The position numbers were made by a program, and so were the translations under genes. 64,000 nt of DNA from Paenarthrobacter ilicis. GTDB taxonomy: Bacteria > Actinomycetota > Actinomycetes > Actinomycetales > Micrococcaceae. Each line of letters starts with the position of its first letter. Position 1 is the stretch's first letter. The stretch lies in the NCBI RefSeq assembly GCF_016907545.1, contig NZ_JAFBCD010000001.1, positions 1,116,001 through 1,180,000 of the forward strand, written 5' to 3'. The notes beneath the pieces were generated by a model. That model had not been told where the DNA came from. It saw nothing but the letters and a program-made list of their open reading frames with translations, and searched no databases. This document shows, piece after piece, positions 17,557 through 27,793 of the stretch.

Positions 17557-18075
17557 TTAGGAGTGCATTTCCCGATGTGCCGCAGCCAGCTCTTTGTAGT
17601 GGGCAGCGTTGTGCTTAACGCCCTCAAACTCCTCATCCGTGAGTTCTCGGCGGACTTTGGCCGGTACGCCGGCCACCAGGGAACGTGGGGGAACCACCGT
17701 CCCCTCCAACACCACGGCGCCTGCGGCAATGAGCGAACCTGTGCCGATCACCGCGCCATTGAGGATGGTGGCACTCATGCCGATCAGGCAGTCGTCTTCC
17801 ACCGTGCAGCCGTGGACCACTGCGCTGTGTCCCACGGAAACGCGCTCGCCTACGGTGCAGGGAAATCCGGGGTCGGCGTGCAGGACCACGTTGTCCTGGA
17901 GGTTCGAGCCTGCGCCTACGGTGATGGCGGCGGTATCAGCGCGGACGGAGACACCGTAGAACGCACTCGAATCCTGGCCAAGGGTGGCCTTGCCGATGAT
18001 CGAGGCCGTAGGCGCCACAAAGGCGGTCTCATGAATGGCCGGGGTGTCCCCGGCAAAGGTGTAAGAAGGAGCCAT
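17557..18075 (-). CDS. Gamma-class carbonic anhydrase family protein
   Basis: 172 residues with a left-handed beta-helix of hexapeptide repeats and the three zinc-ligand histidines of gamma carbonic anhydrases recognisable in VVLHADPG, VSVGHSAVVHGC and nearby. Homologues (YrdA, PaaY-like) are trimeric cytoplasmic proteins; many have weak or no hydratase activity. No ribosome site precedes the ATG, and TAGGCT ends 6 bases upstream, suggesting a leaderless message. It stands alone between a hairpin and the broken membrane gene. Confidence 0.85.
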   Translation of the reverse strand: MAPSYTFAGDTPAIHETAFVAPTASIIGKATLGQDSSAFYGVSVRADTAAITVGAGSNLQDNVVLHADPGFPCTVGERVSVGHSAVVHGCTVEDDCLIGMSATILNGAVIGTGSLIAAGAVVLEGTVVPPRSLVAGVPAKVRRELTDEEFEGVKHNAAHYKELAAAHREMHS

Positions 18076-18098
18076 GGCCCCAGCCTATTCCCTAGTAG

Positions 18099-18146
18099 GT
18101 CGCATTAGTGCGCGTTATGAGCGCCCATAACGCGCACTAATGCGAC
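18099..18146. terminator. Long palindrome, repeat family B copy 1 (terminator-like)
   Basis: Perfect 21-bp inverted repeat (arms begin GTCGCATTAGTGCGCG and end TTATG) around a 6-base loop. It sits just past the purU stop on the minus strand and upstream of the carbonic anhydrase gene. A relative with 32-bp arms is at 40786-40855. Confidence 0.75.
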
Positions 18147-18166
18147 TCAGTTGGGTCAGCGCGGGG

Positions 18167-19018
18167 TTAGTTGAAGACGACGGTCCGGGTGCCGTCCAGC
18201 AGCACGCGGTGCTCAGCCTGCCACTGCACCGCCTGCACCAGCGTGCGGCCCTCAACGTCGCGGCCCATCTGGACGAACTGTTCGGCTGTGCGGGCGTGGT
18301 CAACGCGGATGACTTCCTGCTCAATGATGGGACCCTCATCCAGGTCCGCTGTCACATAGTGGGCCGTCGCGCCAATGATTTTCACGCCGCGGGCGTGGGC
18401 CTGGTGGTACGGCTTGGCGCCCTTGAAGGACGGGAGGAATGAGTGGTGGATGTTGATGGCCCGGCCGTTCAACTCTGTGCACAAGTCGTTGGAAAGGATC
18501 TGCATGTACCGGGCCAGGACTGTGAGTTCAACGTCGTGCTCGTCGATGAGCTTGAGCAGCGCAGCTTCGGCGTCAGCCTTGGTGTCGGCAGTGACGGGAA
18601 CGTGGTGGAACGGAATGCCATAGAACTCCGCCAGTGACTCCAGGTCCCGGTGGTTGGAGACGATTGCCGGAATCTCAATGGGCAGCGTTCCGGCGCGCTG
18701 GGCAAAGAGGAGGTCGTTCAGGCAGTGGGCGTCCTTGGAACACAGGATCAGGGTGCGCACTTTCTGCCCCACGGGATTGATCTGCCACGCCATGCCGAAC
18801 GATTCGGCCACCGGCTGCAGCGCGGCCGTCAGTTCCGCTTGGGACCGCGACGTCGTTGCCTCCACCCGCATGAAAAAGTTGCCGGTGCTGGGGCTTCCGT
18901 ACTGCTGGGAGTCAGCGATATTGCAACCTGCCTCAAGCAGGGCGCCGGCCACCGCGTGCACGATGCCGGGGCGGTCAGGGCAGGAAAGTGTTACTACGAA
19001 AGCAGTGGAGTCAGTCAC
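18167..19018 (-). CDS. purU: Formyltetrahydrofolate deformylase
   Basis: 283 residues: an N-terminal ACT domain (VVTLSCPDRPGIVHAVAGAL, residues ~7-85) and a C-terminal formyl-hydrolase domain with the conserved INIHHSFLPSFKGAKPYHQA stretch and a catalytic Asp later in it. It splits 10-formyl-THF into formate and THF, adjusting the one-carbon pool and feeding formate to purT-type purine synthesis. The GTG start has no ribosome site; TAGGCT ends 7 bases upstream. It is divergent from glyA, and the ZTP riboswitch for glyA lies between them. Confidence 0.93.
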   Translation of the reverse strand: MTDSTAFVVTLSCPDRPGIVHAVAGALLEAGCNIADSQQYGSPSTGNFFMRVEATTSRSQAELTAALQPVAESFGMAWQINPVGQKVRTLILCSKDAHCLNDLLFAQRAGTLPIEIPAIVSNHRDLESLAEFYGIPFHHVPVTADTKADAEAALLKLIDEHDVELTVLARYMQILSNDLCTELNGRAINIHHSFLPSFKGAKPYHQAHARGVKIIGATAHYVTADLDEGPIIEQEVIRVDHARTAEQFVQMGRDVEGRTLVQAVQWQAEHRVLLDGTRTVVFN

Positions 19019-19055
19019 GCGGTTAAGCCTACCTGTGCTGCCTTGTTGTACTGTT

Positions 19056-19140
19056 AACGGGTCGCAACTGGCGTTGGGTGGACTACCACCAGGGAGCGGC
19101 AATCATGAAGACCACGGATCGTACGCCTGGGCCGAGGGTC
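19056..19140 (+). ncRNA. ZTP riboswitch (pfl motif)
   Basis: The conserved blocks of the pfl/ZTP aptamer are present in order: GGGTCGCAACTGGCG, ACCACCAGGGAGCG, then CGGATCGTACGCCTGGGC. The family senses ZTP/ZMP (AICAR phosphates), which accumulate when 10-formyl-THF is short, and turns on genes that make one-carbon units. Here the next genes are glyA and folD, both textbook targets. Downstream at about 19136-19172 a GGTCATGT/ACGTGACC stem is a candidate expression platform before the glyA ribosome site. Confidence 0.93.
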
Positions 19141-19254
19141 ATGTCTTACCGTTGCACGCACGTGACCGATCCCTCTGTAAATAACGGGACGCGGGAATGC
19201 TGCTGCCGGTAGCCTGACCTGTAGCACCACCCGTTGCCTAGCCAGGAGATTTCC

Positions 19255-20550
19255 GTGACTACCACAACCACTTCCGCGTCTGTCAGCAACCAGTCGCTCG
19301 CCGATCTCGATCCCGAGATTGCAGCAGTCCTCAACCAGGAACTTGGCCGCCAGCGCGGCACCCTGGAAATGATTGCGTCCGAAAACTTCGCCCCCCGCGC
19401 CGTCATGGAAGCCCAGGGCTCAGTCCTGACCAACAAGTACGCCGAGGGTTACCCGGGCCGCCGCTACTACGGCGGTTGTGAATACGTCGACGTCGCCGAG
19501 CAGCTGGCGATCGATCGCGTCAAGGAACTCTTTGGTGCCGAGTACGCCAACGTCCAACCGCACTCCGGTGCGCAGGCCAACGCGGCAGCCCTCTCCGCCA
19601 TGATCACTCCCGGCGACAAGATCCTGGGCCTGTCCCTGGCACACGGTGGGCACCTGACCCACGGCATGAAGCTCAACTTCTCCGGCAAGCTGTACAACGT
19701 AGCCGCCTACCAGGTCGAAGAAGACAACTTCCGGATCGACATGGACAGGCTGCGCGAGCAGGCCATTGCCGAGAAGCCGCAGGTCATCATTGCCGGCTGG
19801 TCCGCGTACCCCCGTCACCTGGACTTCGCTGCTTTCCGTTCCATCGCTAACGAAGTCGGCGCGCTCTTGTGGACGGACATGGCACACTTCGCCGGACTGG
19901 TCGCAGCAGGACTGCACCCCAGCCCGGTGCCGTACTCCGACGTCGTTACCTCCACGGTCCACAAGACCTTGGCTGGCCCCCGTTCCGGTGTGATCCTCGG
20001 CAAGCAGGAGTGGGCCAAGAAGCTCAACTCCAGCGTCTTCCCGGGCCAGCAGGGTGGACCCCTCATGCACGTGATCGCCGCCAAAGCTGTTGCTTTCAAG
20101 ATCGCCGGCGGCGAAGAGTTCAAGGAACGCCAGGAGCGTGTCCTCGAGGGTGCCAGGATCATCGCTGACCGTCTGAACCAGGCCGATGTTGCCGAGGCCG
20201 GCGTCTCGGTCCTCACCGGCGGCACGGATGTTCACCTGGTCCTGGTTGACTTGCGCAACTCGCAGCTGGATGGCCAGCAGGCCGAAGACCTCCTGCACTC
20301 GGCAGGCATCACCGTGAACCGCAACTCTGTTCCGTTTGATCCCCGCCCGCCGATGGTCACCTCCGGCCTCCGCATCGGTACGCCTGCCTTGGCTACCCGC
20401 GGATTCGGTGCTGCCGAGTTCACCGAAGTTGCCGAGATCATCGCCACGGCGCTCAAGGCCGGCACCTCGGCGGACGTGGAGTCGCTGCAGGCCCGCGTGG
20501 ACAAGCTCGCCGCTGACTTCCCGCTGTACCCGCAGCACGAGCAGTGGTAA
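19255..20550 (+). CDS. glyA: Serine hydroxymethyltransferase
   Basis: 431 residues of a fold-type I PLP enzyme. The Schiff-base lysine lies in [14 protein letters not shown], and the substrate-binding ENFAP and YYGG(C)EY motifs are near the N terminus. It converts serine and THF to glycine and 5,10-methylene-THF, the main source of one-carbon units. The GTG start has GGAG six bases upstream; an in-frame start 21 bases earlier is less likely. A ZTP riboswitch occupies the leader, so expression should rise when 10-formyl-THF is low. folD follows 156 bases later. Confidence 0.96.
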   Translation: MTTTTTSASVSNQSLADLDPEIAAVLNQELGRQRGTLEMIASENFAPRAVMEAQGSVLTNKYAEGYPGRRYYGGCEYVDVAEQLAIDRVKELFGAEYANVQPHSGAQANAAALSAMITPGDKILGLSLAHGGHLTHGMKLNFSGKLYNVAAYQVEEDNFRIDMDRLREQAIAEKPQVIIAGWSAYPRHLDFAAFRSIANEVGALLWTDMAHFAGLVAAGLHPSPVPYSDVVTSTVHKTLAGPRSGVILGKQEWAKKLNSSVFPGQQGGPLMHVIAAKAVAFKIAGGEEFKERQERVLEGARIIADRLNQADVAEAGVSVLTGGTDVHLVLVDLRNSQLDGQQAEDLLHSAGITVNRNSVPFDPRPPMVTSGLRIGTPALATRGFGAAEFTEVAEIIATALKAGTSADVESLQARVDKLAADFPLYPQHEQW

Positions 20551-20607
20551 CCCACGGCTCCCGCAGCAATCAGTAAACAAGCACAACCCGGGCATTGAAC
20601 CGGGGCT

Positions 20608-20648
20608 GACGGGACCCGCCGCCATACTCCACGGCAGCGGGTCCCGTC
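20608..20648 (+). terminator. Hairpin between glyA and folD
   Basis: A 12-bp stem (GACGGGACCCGC/GCGGGTCCCGTC) with a 17-base loop, without a strong T run. It may be a weak or partial terminator, or a processing site within a glyA-folD transcript. Confidence 0.55.
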
Positions 20649-20706
20649 TGCTTGGGCCTCCCCGCGGCCCACCCACGCAGGTCACCCACCAGAAAGAGCA
20701 GATGGA

Positions 20707-21600
20707 ATGACACAGTCCACCGCACAGATCCTCGACGGCAAGGCCACCGCCGCAGCCATCAAGGCAGAACTGACCACCCGCGTTGCAGCCTTGGCAGCCA
20801 AGGGAATCGTCCCCGGCCTGGGCACCATCCTGGTGGGATCCGATCCCGGCAGCACCTGGTACGTGGGCGGCAAGCACAAGGACTGCGCCGAAGTCGGCAT
20901 CCAGTCCATTCGCCGCGACCTTCCCGAGGACATCTCCCAGGAGGACCTCCTGGAGGTTGTCCGCGAGCTCAACGACAACCCGGAATGCACCGGCTACATC
21001 GTCCAACTGCCCCTCCCCAAGCACATTGACCAGGACGTCATCCTGGAAGCGATGGACCCGGAGAAAGACGCCGACGGCCTGCACCCCATGAACCTTGGCC
21101 GCCTGGTGGCCAACGTGAATGGCGAGATGAAGTCCCCACTGCCCTGCACCCCCAAGGGCTGTGTGGAGCTGCTCCGCCGCCACAACATTGAACTCAAGGG
21201 CAAGCGCGTCCTGGTGGTGGGCCGCGGCGTCACCATCGGCCGCCCCATCGGCCTCCTGCTGACCCGCAAGGAAGTCAACGCCACGGTGATCCTGGCCCAC
21301 ACCGGAACGGTGGACCTGCCCGCAGAACTCAAGCAGGCCGACGTCGTGATTGCCGCTGCCGGTGTGCCGCACATGATCAAGGCTGGAGACCTTAAGCCGG
21401 GCGCAATCGTGCTGGACGTCGGCGTCAGCCGCGTGGATGACGGCAACGGCAAAGCTGTCGTCACCGGAGACGTGGACCCGGCCGCTGCCGACGTCGCCGC
21501 GTGGCTGTCCCCGAACCCGGGTGGTGTGGGTCCGATGACCCGCGCCATGCTGCTCGCCAACGTGGTGGAAAGCGCCGAGCGCCAGGCCGGCATCGCCTAG
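20707..21600 (+). CDS. folD: Bifunctional methylenetetrahydrofolate dehydrogenase/methenyltetrahydrofolate cyclohydrolase
   Basis: 297 residues, usual length. The cyclohydrolase/dehydrogenase active site (YVGGKHKDC, with the Tyr-Lys pair) is near residue 52, and the NADP site carries [16 protein letters not shown]. It oxidises 5,10-methylene-THF made by GlyA to 10-formyl-THF for purines and fMet. It follows glyA on the same strand behind a moderate hairpin, with AGAAAGAG in front of the ATG. Confidence 0.95.
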   Translation: MTQSTAQILDGKATAAAIKAELTTRVAALAAKGIVPGLGTILVGSDPGSTWYVGGKHKDCAEVGIQSIRRDLPEDISQEDLLEVVRELNDNPECTGYIVQLPLPKHIDQDVILEAMDPEKDADGLHPMNLGRLVANVNGEMKSPLPCTPKGCVELLRRHNIELKGKRVLVVGRGVTIGRPIGLLLTRKEVNATVILAHTGTVDLPAELKQADVVIAAAGVPHMIKAGDLKPGAIVLDVGVSRVDDGNGKAVVTGDVDPAAADVAAWLSPNPGGVGPMTRAMLLANVVESAERQAGIA

Positions 21601-21636
21601 GTCCCTCCGGACACGGCAAGGGCGGCCGCAGATGTG

Positions 21637-21728
21637 AATTCTGCTGGATCATTCGACCCAACATCATCGCCTATCCGCGGATTAACGGGGGTGCGGGACA
21701 GAGGCGGGGCAAATGATCCAGCAGAATT
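21637..21728. repeat. 92-bp inverted-repeat element, copy 2
   Basis: Perfect 17-bp terminal inverted repeats, AATTCTGCTGGATCATT (21637-21653) and its complement (21712-21728), enclose 58 bases. The arms match those of the element at 2017-2108, but the interiors do not resemble each other. It sits between the folD stop and the ABC ATPase promoter. Confidence 0.78.
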
Positions 21729-21814
21729 GTGGCGCAACGAGGTGGCCAGGCTAAATCCAGAAAGTTGCGGAATACATATTTCACATATTCCCTGGCCCTA
21801 CTAGTCTGCTGAGG

Positions 21815-22795
21815 GTGCACAACGAAGCAACCCGACCAGTGGATTCCCCGTTGACCAGCCCGAACACCGACCGGCAGACAGTCATCAGCGCCCGGAACCT
21901 GACCAAGTCCTACGGCGATCTCACCGCGGTGGACAACATCTCCTTCGACGTACCGGCGGGGGAGTCCTTCGGCCTGCTGGGCCCCAACGGTGCCGGCAAG
22001 TCCACCACTATGAAGATGATCGGCGGCGTCTCCCAGCGCACGTCCGGGACGCTCAGCATCATGGGCTTGGACCCCGAATCCCACGGCCCGGAGGTCCGGG
22101 CACACCTGGGGGTGGTGCCGCAGCAGGACAACCTGGACGAGGAACTGCGGGTCCGCGAAAACCTTATTGTCTATGGCCGTTACTTCGGCCTGCCTTTGAA
22201 ATACCTGCGTCCCAAAGCGGACGAGCTCTTGGAATTCGCGCAGCTGACGGACAAAGCCAATTCCAAGGTGGATGCACTGTCCGGCGGCATGAAGCGGCGG
22301 TTGACCATTGCCCGATCCCTGATCAATGAGCCCCGGATACTCCTCCTTGATGAACCAACCACGGGCCTGGACCCGCAGGCGCGCCACATTCTGTGGGACC
22401 GGTTGTTCCGGCTCAAGGAAAACGGTGTGACGCTGATCCTCACCACGCACTACATGGACGAGGCCGAACAACTCTGTGACCGCCTGATCGTGGTGGACAA
22501 GGGCCGGATCATGGCCGAAGGTTCCCCGGCCGCGCTGATCCGGGAGCATTCGTCCCGTGAAGTCCTGGAGCTCAGGTTCGGGTCCCAGCGGAACGCGACC
22601 ATCGGCGACGAACTCCAAGGCATTGGAGAGCGGCTAGAAACGCTGCCCGACCGCGTGCTCATCTACGCCCATGACGGCGAGGCCGCACTGGAGCACGTCA
22701 CCTCGCGGGGTCTACGGCCCGTGACATCGCTGGTGCGCCGATCCTCGTTGGAAGACGTATTCCTGCGACTGACCGGCAGGAGCCTTGTTGACTAG
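21815..22795 (+). CDS. ABC transporter ATP-binding protein (NodI/DrrA type)
   Basis: 326 residues with one ABC domain: Walker A GPNGAGKST near residue 57, signature LSGGMKRRL and Walker B RILLLDEPTTGLDP. The C-terminal ~80 residues are the extra domain of DrrA/NodI-type exporters. It is followed by two ABC-2 permeases, so the product is an exporter of a drug, lipid or oligosaccharide; substrate unknown. The GTG has no usable ribosome site; TAGTCT ends 7 bases before it, suggesting a leaderless transcript. A 92-bp inverted-repeat element lies just upstream. Confidence 0.88.
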   Translation: MHNEATRPVDSPLTSPNTDRQTVISARNLTKSYGDLTAVDNISFDVPAGESFGLLGPNGAGKSTTMKMIGGVSQRTSGTLSIMGLDPESHGPEVRAHLGVVPQQDNLDEELRVRENLIVYGRYFGLPLKYLRPKADELLEFAQLTDKANSKVDALSGGMKRRLTIARSLINEPRILLLDEPTTGLDPQARHILWDRLFRLKENGVTLILTTHYMDEAEQLCDRLIVVDKGRIMAEGSPAALIREHSSREVLELRFGSQRNATIGDELQGIGERLETLPDRVLIYAHDGEAALEHVTSRGLRPVTSLVRRSSLEDVFLRLTGRSLVD

Positions 22796-22802
22796 GGGAG
22801 GG

Positions 22803-23666
22803 ATGACTGACCCAGGGAGCAAACAACCCTCGACGGCGGTGCAGCCGCTGCGGGCCCACTCGCCGGAGGTTTCGGCTGCCCGGGCGCGGCGCTGGGGTGC
22901 CTTCTTCTACGCGGAGCAGGTACTCCGCGTCATGCGGAACTATGGCTGGTCCGTGATCCTGTACAGCGTGGGTCAACCGGTGGCGTACTTGTTCGCCATG
23001 GGTGTTGGGTTGGCCAGCTTGGTGGACGCCAACAGCGGGGCTGTCTTTGGCGGAGTCAGTTACCTGGAGTTCGTGGCTCCGGCACTGTTGGTCTCCGCGG
23101 CGGTGATGACCGCGTCCGGGGAGTTCTCGTACCCGGTCACGGACGGCTTCAAGTGGCGTCGCGTGTTCTACGGACCGCACGCCTCGCCGTTGACCCCGCA
23201 ACAAATCGCCAGCGGCCACATCATGGCCAGCTCTGTGCGGTTCCTGCTGCAGTCGGTGGTGTATTTCGCGGTGGTGGCCATGTTCGGTGCTTCGCCTGGG
23301 CCGTGGGGCTGGGTGTCTGCGATCGTGGCAACCGTGGCGGCGTTGTCCTTCGGGCTGCCGTTGATGGCCTACGCCGCAAGCATTACCCAGGACAAGGGCC
23401 AGTTTGCGCTGGTGCAGCGTTTCATTGTGATGCCGCTGTTCCTGTTCTCCGGGACGTTTTTCCCGCTGGACACCCTGCCGGTGGCCGTCCGCTGGATTGG
23501 CTGGATTTCCCCGGTGTGGCACGGAACCGAGCTGGGCCGGGTGTTCACCTACGGCATGGACCAGGAGCCGTTGCTGACCATCATCCATATCCTGTTCCTG
23601 GTGGTGACAGCCGGAGTGGGCTGGATCCTGGTCCGGCGGCAGTTCGTCAAAAGGATGGGCTCATGA
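22803..23666 (+). CDS. ABC-2 type permease (NodJ-like), first copy
   Basis: 287 residues with six membrane segments of the ABC-2 type. The loop FSGTFFPLDTLP and the motif SPVWHGTELGR near the C terminus are characteristic of NodJ/DrrB-like exporter subunits. The ATG preceded by GGGGAGGG is chosen; two TTG codons upstream are possible. Its last codon overlaps the next permease start (ATGA). With the second permease it probably forms a heterodimeric channel for the upstream ATPase. Confidence 0.85.
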   Translation: MTDPGSKQPSTAVQPLRAHSPEVSAARARRWGAFFYAEQVLRVMRNYGWSVILYSVGQPVAYLFAMGVGLASLVDANSGAVFGGVSYLEFVAPALLVSAAVMTASGEFSYPVTDGFKWRRVFYGPHASPLTPQQIASGHIMASSVRFLLQSVVYFAVVAMFGASPGPWGWVSAIVATVAALSFGLPLMAYAASITQDKGQFALVQRFIVMPLFLFSGTFFPLDTLPVAVRWIGWISPVWHGTELGRVFTYGMDQEPLLTIIHILFLVVTAGVGWILVRRQFVKRMGS

Positions 23667-24496
23667 GTGTCCTCACGGGTGGCCACAGCGCCACGGATGC
23701 TGCCCGCGGGCGGAAGTTCGGTTCGCTCTATTCCCGTAATGCCAAAGCCGTGGTTGGCCGTGGGCTCATGGCAGCCAAGAGCAGTACGTGGCTGGTGCTG
23801 GTATCCGGGTTCTTCGAGCCCGTGCTGTTCCTGCTGGCCATGGGCGTGGGTATGGGATCCATCGTGGGAACAGTCCAAGGGCCCGGCGGCGAAGAAATCA
23901 GCTATGCCGCGTACATAGCCCCGGCCCTCCTTGCGGTCTCGGCCATGAACGGAGCCATCTACGACTCCACATGGAACGTGTTCTTCAAGATGAACTTCGC
24001 CAAGCTCTACCAGGGGATGCTCTACACCTCCCTGGGGCCGCTGGATGTGGCCATTGGCGAGATCTTCCTGGCACTCCTCAGGGGTCTGCTCTATGCCACG
24101 GGATTCACTGCCGTGATGGGGGTGATGGGCTTGATCACCAGTTGGTGGGCCATCCTGGTCATTCCGGCATCGGTCCTGATCGCTTTCGGGTTCGCGAGCT
24201 TCGGCATGGGCATCACCAGCTTCATGAAGACCTTCCAGCAAATGGATTGGATCAACTTCTTCCTGCTGCCCATGTTCCTGTTCAGCGCCACGTTCTATCC
24301 GCTGAGCGTCTACCCGCAGGTGATCCAGTGGTTCATCCAGGCCATGCCCCTGTGGCACGGGGTTGAATTGCTGCGGCAGATCAGCGTGGGCTCCTTCAGT
24401 CCGGCCACCGCCATCCACGTGGGGTATTACGTGGTGATGATCGCCCTCGGCATTATGCTGACCACCGGGAGGCTGCGCCAGCTGTTCCTCAAATGA
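23663..24496 (+). CDS. ABC-2 type permease (NodJ-like), second copy
   Basis: 277 residues with the same six-helix ABC-2 architecture as the preceding gene and parallel motifs (FLFSATFYPLSVYP, MPLWHGVELLRQ), so the two are diverged paralogues. The start overlaps the upstream stop by four bases. It completes an ATPase-permease-permease export operon. Confidence 0.86.
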   Translation: MSVLTGGHSATDAARGRKFGSLYSRNAKAVVGRGLMAAKSSTWLVLVSGFFEPVLFLLAMGVGMGSIVGTVQGPGGEEISYAAYIAPALLAVSAMNGAIYDSTWNVFFKMNFAKLYQGMLYTSLGPLDVAIGEIFLALLRGLLYATGFTAVMGVMGLITSWWAILVIPASVLIAFGFASFGMGITSFMKTFQQMDWINFFLLPMFLFSATFYPLSVYPQVIQWFIQAMPLWHGVELLRQISVGSFSPATAIHVGYYVVMIALGIMLTTGRLRQLFLK

Positions 24497-24560
24497 TTCC
24501 GGTGTTCGCCATCCGTGGAAGCGGGACAAGGCACCTTTGCGCATTTGAGAGAATGGAGGC

Positions 24561-25124
24561 ATGCAATCTCTCGGTGACCCGCACCCGTCCACGTCCAGCG
24601 CCGGCAAAGGCATGTTCAGAGGCTTCCGCATCGGTGGCCTGGGGATGGCCGTGGTCATCATCGCCTTCCTGGTGGCCGTTATCTTCGCTGCCAACCAGAA
24701 CGATGTTGTTGGCTGGGTTGTGGCAGTGGTTGCCTTTGGCTGGCTGGCGTTGGCCACCTTCGTGGTGGTGAGCATCCGCAAGGCCGCGCAGCGTGCCGGT
24801 GCCAAGCTGAGCGAAGCGCAGGCTGCGTTTAACTCCGCAACCGGCCGCGCGCCGTCGGGCGTTGCTGACAACGGCGGCACCCGAGTAGTGTCCGAGCGCA
24901 ACCAGGCCGACGAGGTCCGCGACCTCAAACTGGACCATTCCTTCAAGATCGTCCAGGTCCAGGTCCGCGTTGTTGATGACGAGCGCGCCAAGGGTGCCGG
25001 GGCTGACCAGGACACCATCAACCGCGCCTTGGAAACCATTGCCATTACTGCCACCAATGCCCGGGACATGATCAAGTCTTCCGGGGGTCCCGAAGAGCCA
25101 GTGGCCGGCACCATCATCGACTAG
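24561..25124 (+). CDS. Hypothetical two-helix membrane protein
   Basis: 187 residues. Two adjacent hydrophobic segments lie at about residues 25-70 (GMAVVIIAFLVAVIFAANQ, GWVVAVVAFGWLALATF), followed by a charged soluble tail. The tail contains DLKLDHSFKIVQVQVRVV and ends in a Glu/Pro-rich stretch. I do not recognise a named family. A GGAGG lies almost directly before the ATG, and GAGAAT ends six bases before it, so either an SD-led or a leaderless start is possible. It stands between the exporter operon and xthA. Confidence 0.7.
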   Translation: MQSLGDPHPSTSSAGKGMFRGFRIGGLGMAVVIIAFLVAVIFAANQNDVVGWVVAVVAFGWLALATFVVVSIRKAAQRAGAKLSEAQAAFNSATGRAPSGVADNGGTRVVSERNQADEVRDLKLDHSFKIVQVQVRVVDDERAKGAGADQDTINRALETIAITATNARDMIKSSGGPEEPVAGTIID

Positions 25125-25134
25125 AGTAGAGCGG

Positions 25135-25977
25135 GTGAGTACGGCATTGAAGAAGGACTTCCTTCGCATCGCGTCAGTCAACGTCAACGGCCTGAGGGCT
25201 GCCTACAAGAATGGCATGGCGGAATGGCTGGAGCCACGCGAAGTGGACATTCTCTGCCTGCAGGAAGTCCGCGCTCCCGATGACATTGTCCGGAAGCTGA
25301 TTGGCGAAGGCTGGCACATCCTTCACACAGAGGCCGAAGCAAAGGGCCGGGCCGGGGTTGCCATCGCTTCCCGGACGGAACCCACCGCAACCCGCGTGGG
25401 AATTGGCGACGATTACTTCGATACTTCCGGCCGCTGGGTCGAGGCGGATTTTTCCGTCAGGGACGCTGCAGGCGAACCCGCAACCCTTTCCGTGGTCAGT
25501 GCCTATGTGCACTCCGGAGAAGTGGGAACCCCCAAGCAGGACGACAAATTCCGCTTCCTGGACGCCATGGCTGTCCGTCTCCCGGAGCTTGCCAAACACA
25601 GCGACCATGCCTTGGTGGTGGGCGACCTCAACGTGGGACACACCGAGCTGGATATCAAAAACTGGAAGGGCAACGTCAAGCGTGCCGGCTTCCTCCCGGA
25701 GGAGCGCGCGTACTTTGACCGCTTCCTCGGCGAAGACATCGGATGGAGGGATGTCCACAGGGGCCTGGCAGGAAATGTCGCCGGCCCCTACACCTGGTGG
25801 TCCCAGCGCGGTAAGGCCTTTGACACCGACACAGGCTGGCGCATCGACTACCACCTGGCAACTCCCGGCCTCGCGGCAGCAGCCACATCCGCTGTAGTGG
25901 ACCGGGCGCCTTCGTGGGACACCCGCTTCTCCGACCACGCACCGCTGGTAGTCGACTACCAGCTCCAAGCTTCCTAA
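25135..25977 (+). CDS. xthA: Exodeoxyribonuclease III
   Basis: 280 residues of the exonuclease-endonuclease-phosphatase fold. Metal and catalytic motifs in order: ASVNVNGLRAA, LCLQEVR (Glu metal ligand), GDLNVGHTELDIKN, and a C-terminal SDHAPLVVDY with the Asp-His pair. It cuts at abasic sites and trims 3' ends in base-excision repair. The GTG start has TAGAGT ending 7 bases upstream and no ribosome site, again leaderless-like. trpS follows 12 bases later, so the two are probably one transcript. Confidence 0.93.
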   Translation: MSTALKKDFLRIASVNVNGLRAAYKNGMAEWLEPREVDILCLQEVRAPDDIVRKLIGEGWHILHTEAEAKGRAGVAIASRTEPTATRVGIGDDYFDTSGRWVEADFSVRDAAGEPATLSVVSAYVHSGEVGTPKQDDKFRFLDAMAVRLPELAKHSDHALVVGDLNVGHTELDIKNWKGNVKRAGFLPEERAYFDRFLGEDIGWRDVHRGLAGNVAGPYTWWSQRGKAFDTDTGWRIDYHLATPGLAAAATSAVVDRAPSWDTRFSDHAPLVVDYQLQAS

Positions 25978-27111
<1,134 letters not shown>

Positions 27112-27226
27112 CCCCATGTGCTCTGCTGGCCAGCTCAACGTCCAGACCGACGCCCGGAAGGGCTCCGGTCCGGATGATTCTCGCCAGCCTGCGGTCACCG
27201 GCGTCGATTGCGGCGCCGGTGACATT

Positions 27227-27793
27227 ATGTGCGTGGGCGTGATCCTCGGTTTCCCGCCGGACATTGCGCGGGAGCTCCAGGAATGGCGGGCCTCCTTTGG
27301 GGATCCCATGGCCGAGGTCATTCCGGCCCACATCACCCTGATCACCACTACCCCCACCCAGGACTGGGAGGCTACCCGCGAGCATGTTCGTGGCGTGGCA
27401 AAGACCCAGCAACCGTTCAACATCACCATTTCCGGTACGGGTTCGTTCCGCCCTGTCTCGCCCGTGGTGTTCGTCAACGTGGAGGAGGGCTTCGAAGAGT
27501 GCGTGCAACTGCACCAAAAACTCCAGAGCGGCCCACTGGAACGCATGCTGCCCTTCCCGTACCACCCGCACGTCACTGTTGCCCACGATGTTGCCCAAAA
27601 GAATCTTGATGAGGCCGAAACGGTCCTGAGAGATTACCGGGCAACCTTCCCAGTGGTTAGCATGGGACTTTACGAGCATGACACCAATGGAATTTGGCAG
27701 CTACGGGAAGAGCTCGACTTTGGCGGCAATACCTACCAAGACCAGCAAGAGGACTCAAGCCGCGGGGGCGGACACTCTTCCGCCTCCCACTGA
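27227..27793 (+). CDS. 2'-5' RNA ligase (2H phosphoesterase) family protein
   Basis: About 188 residues. Two HxT/HxV signature motifs of the 2H phosphoesterase fold are seen: AHITLI at about residue 33 and HPHVTVAH near residue 115. Family members act on cyclic phosphate or 2'-5' linked RNA ends; the substrate here is unknown. The start is uncertain: the ATG chosen begins at the first conserved residues (MCVGVILGFPP), but an ATG at 27116, 12 bases after an AGGAG, is in frame. The 3' end overlaps the next reading frame. Confidence 0.75.
   Translation: MCVGVILGFPPDIARELQEWRASFGDPMAEVIPAHITLITTTPTQDWEATREHVRGVAKTQQPFNITISGTGSFRPVSPVVFVNVEEGFEECVQLHQKLQSGPLERMLPFPYHPHVTVAHDVAQKNLDEAETVLRDYRATFPVVSMGLYEHDTNGIWQLREELDFGGNTYQDQQEDSSRGGGHSSASH

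Noticed and set aside
19019..19254. Glycine riboswitch in front of glyA.
   Set aside because: The conserved blocks fit the ZTP (pfl) aptamer in order and spacing; the tandem glycine aptamer pattern is absent.
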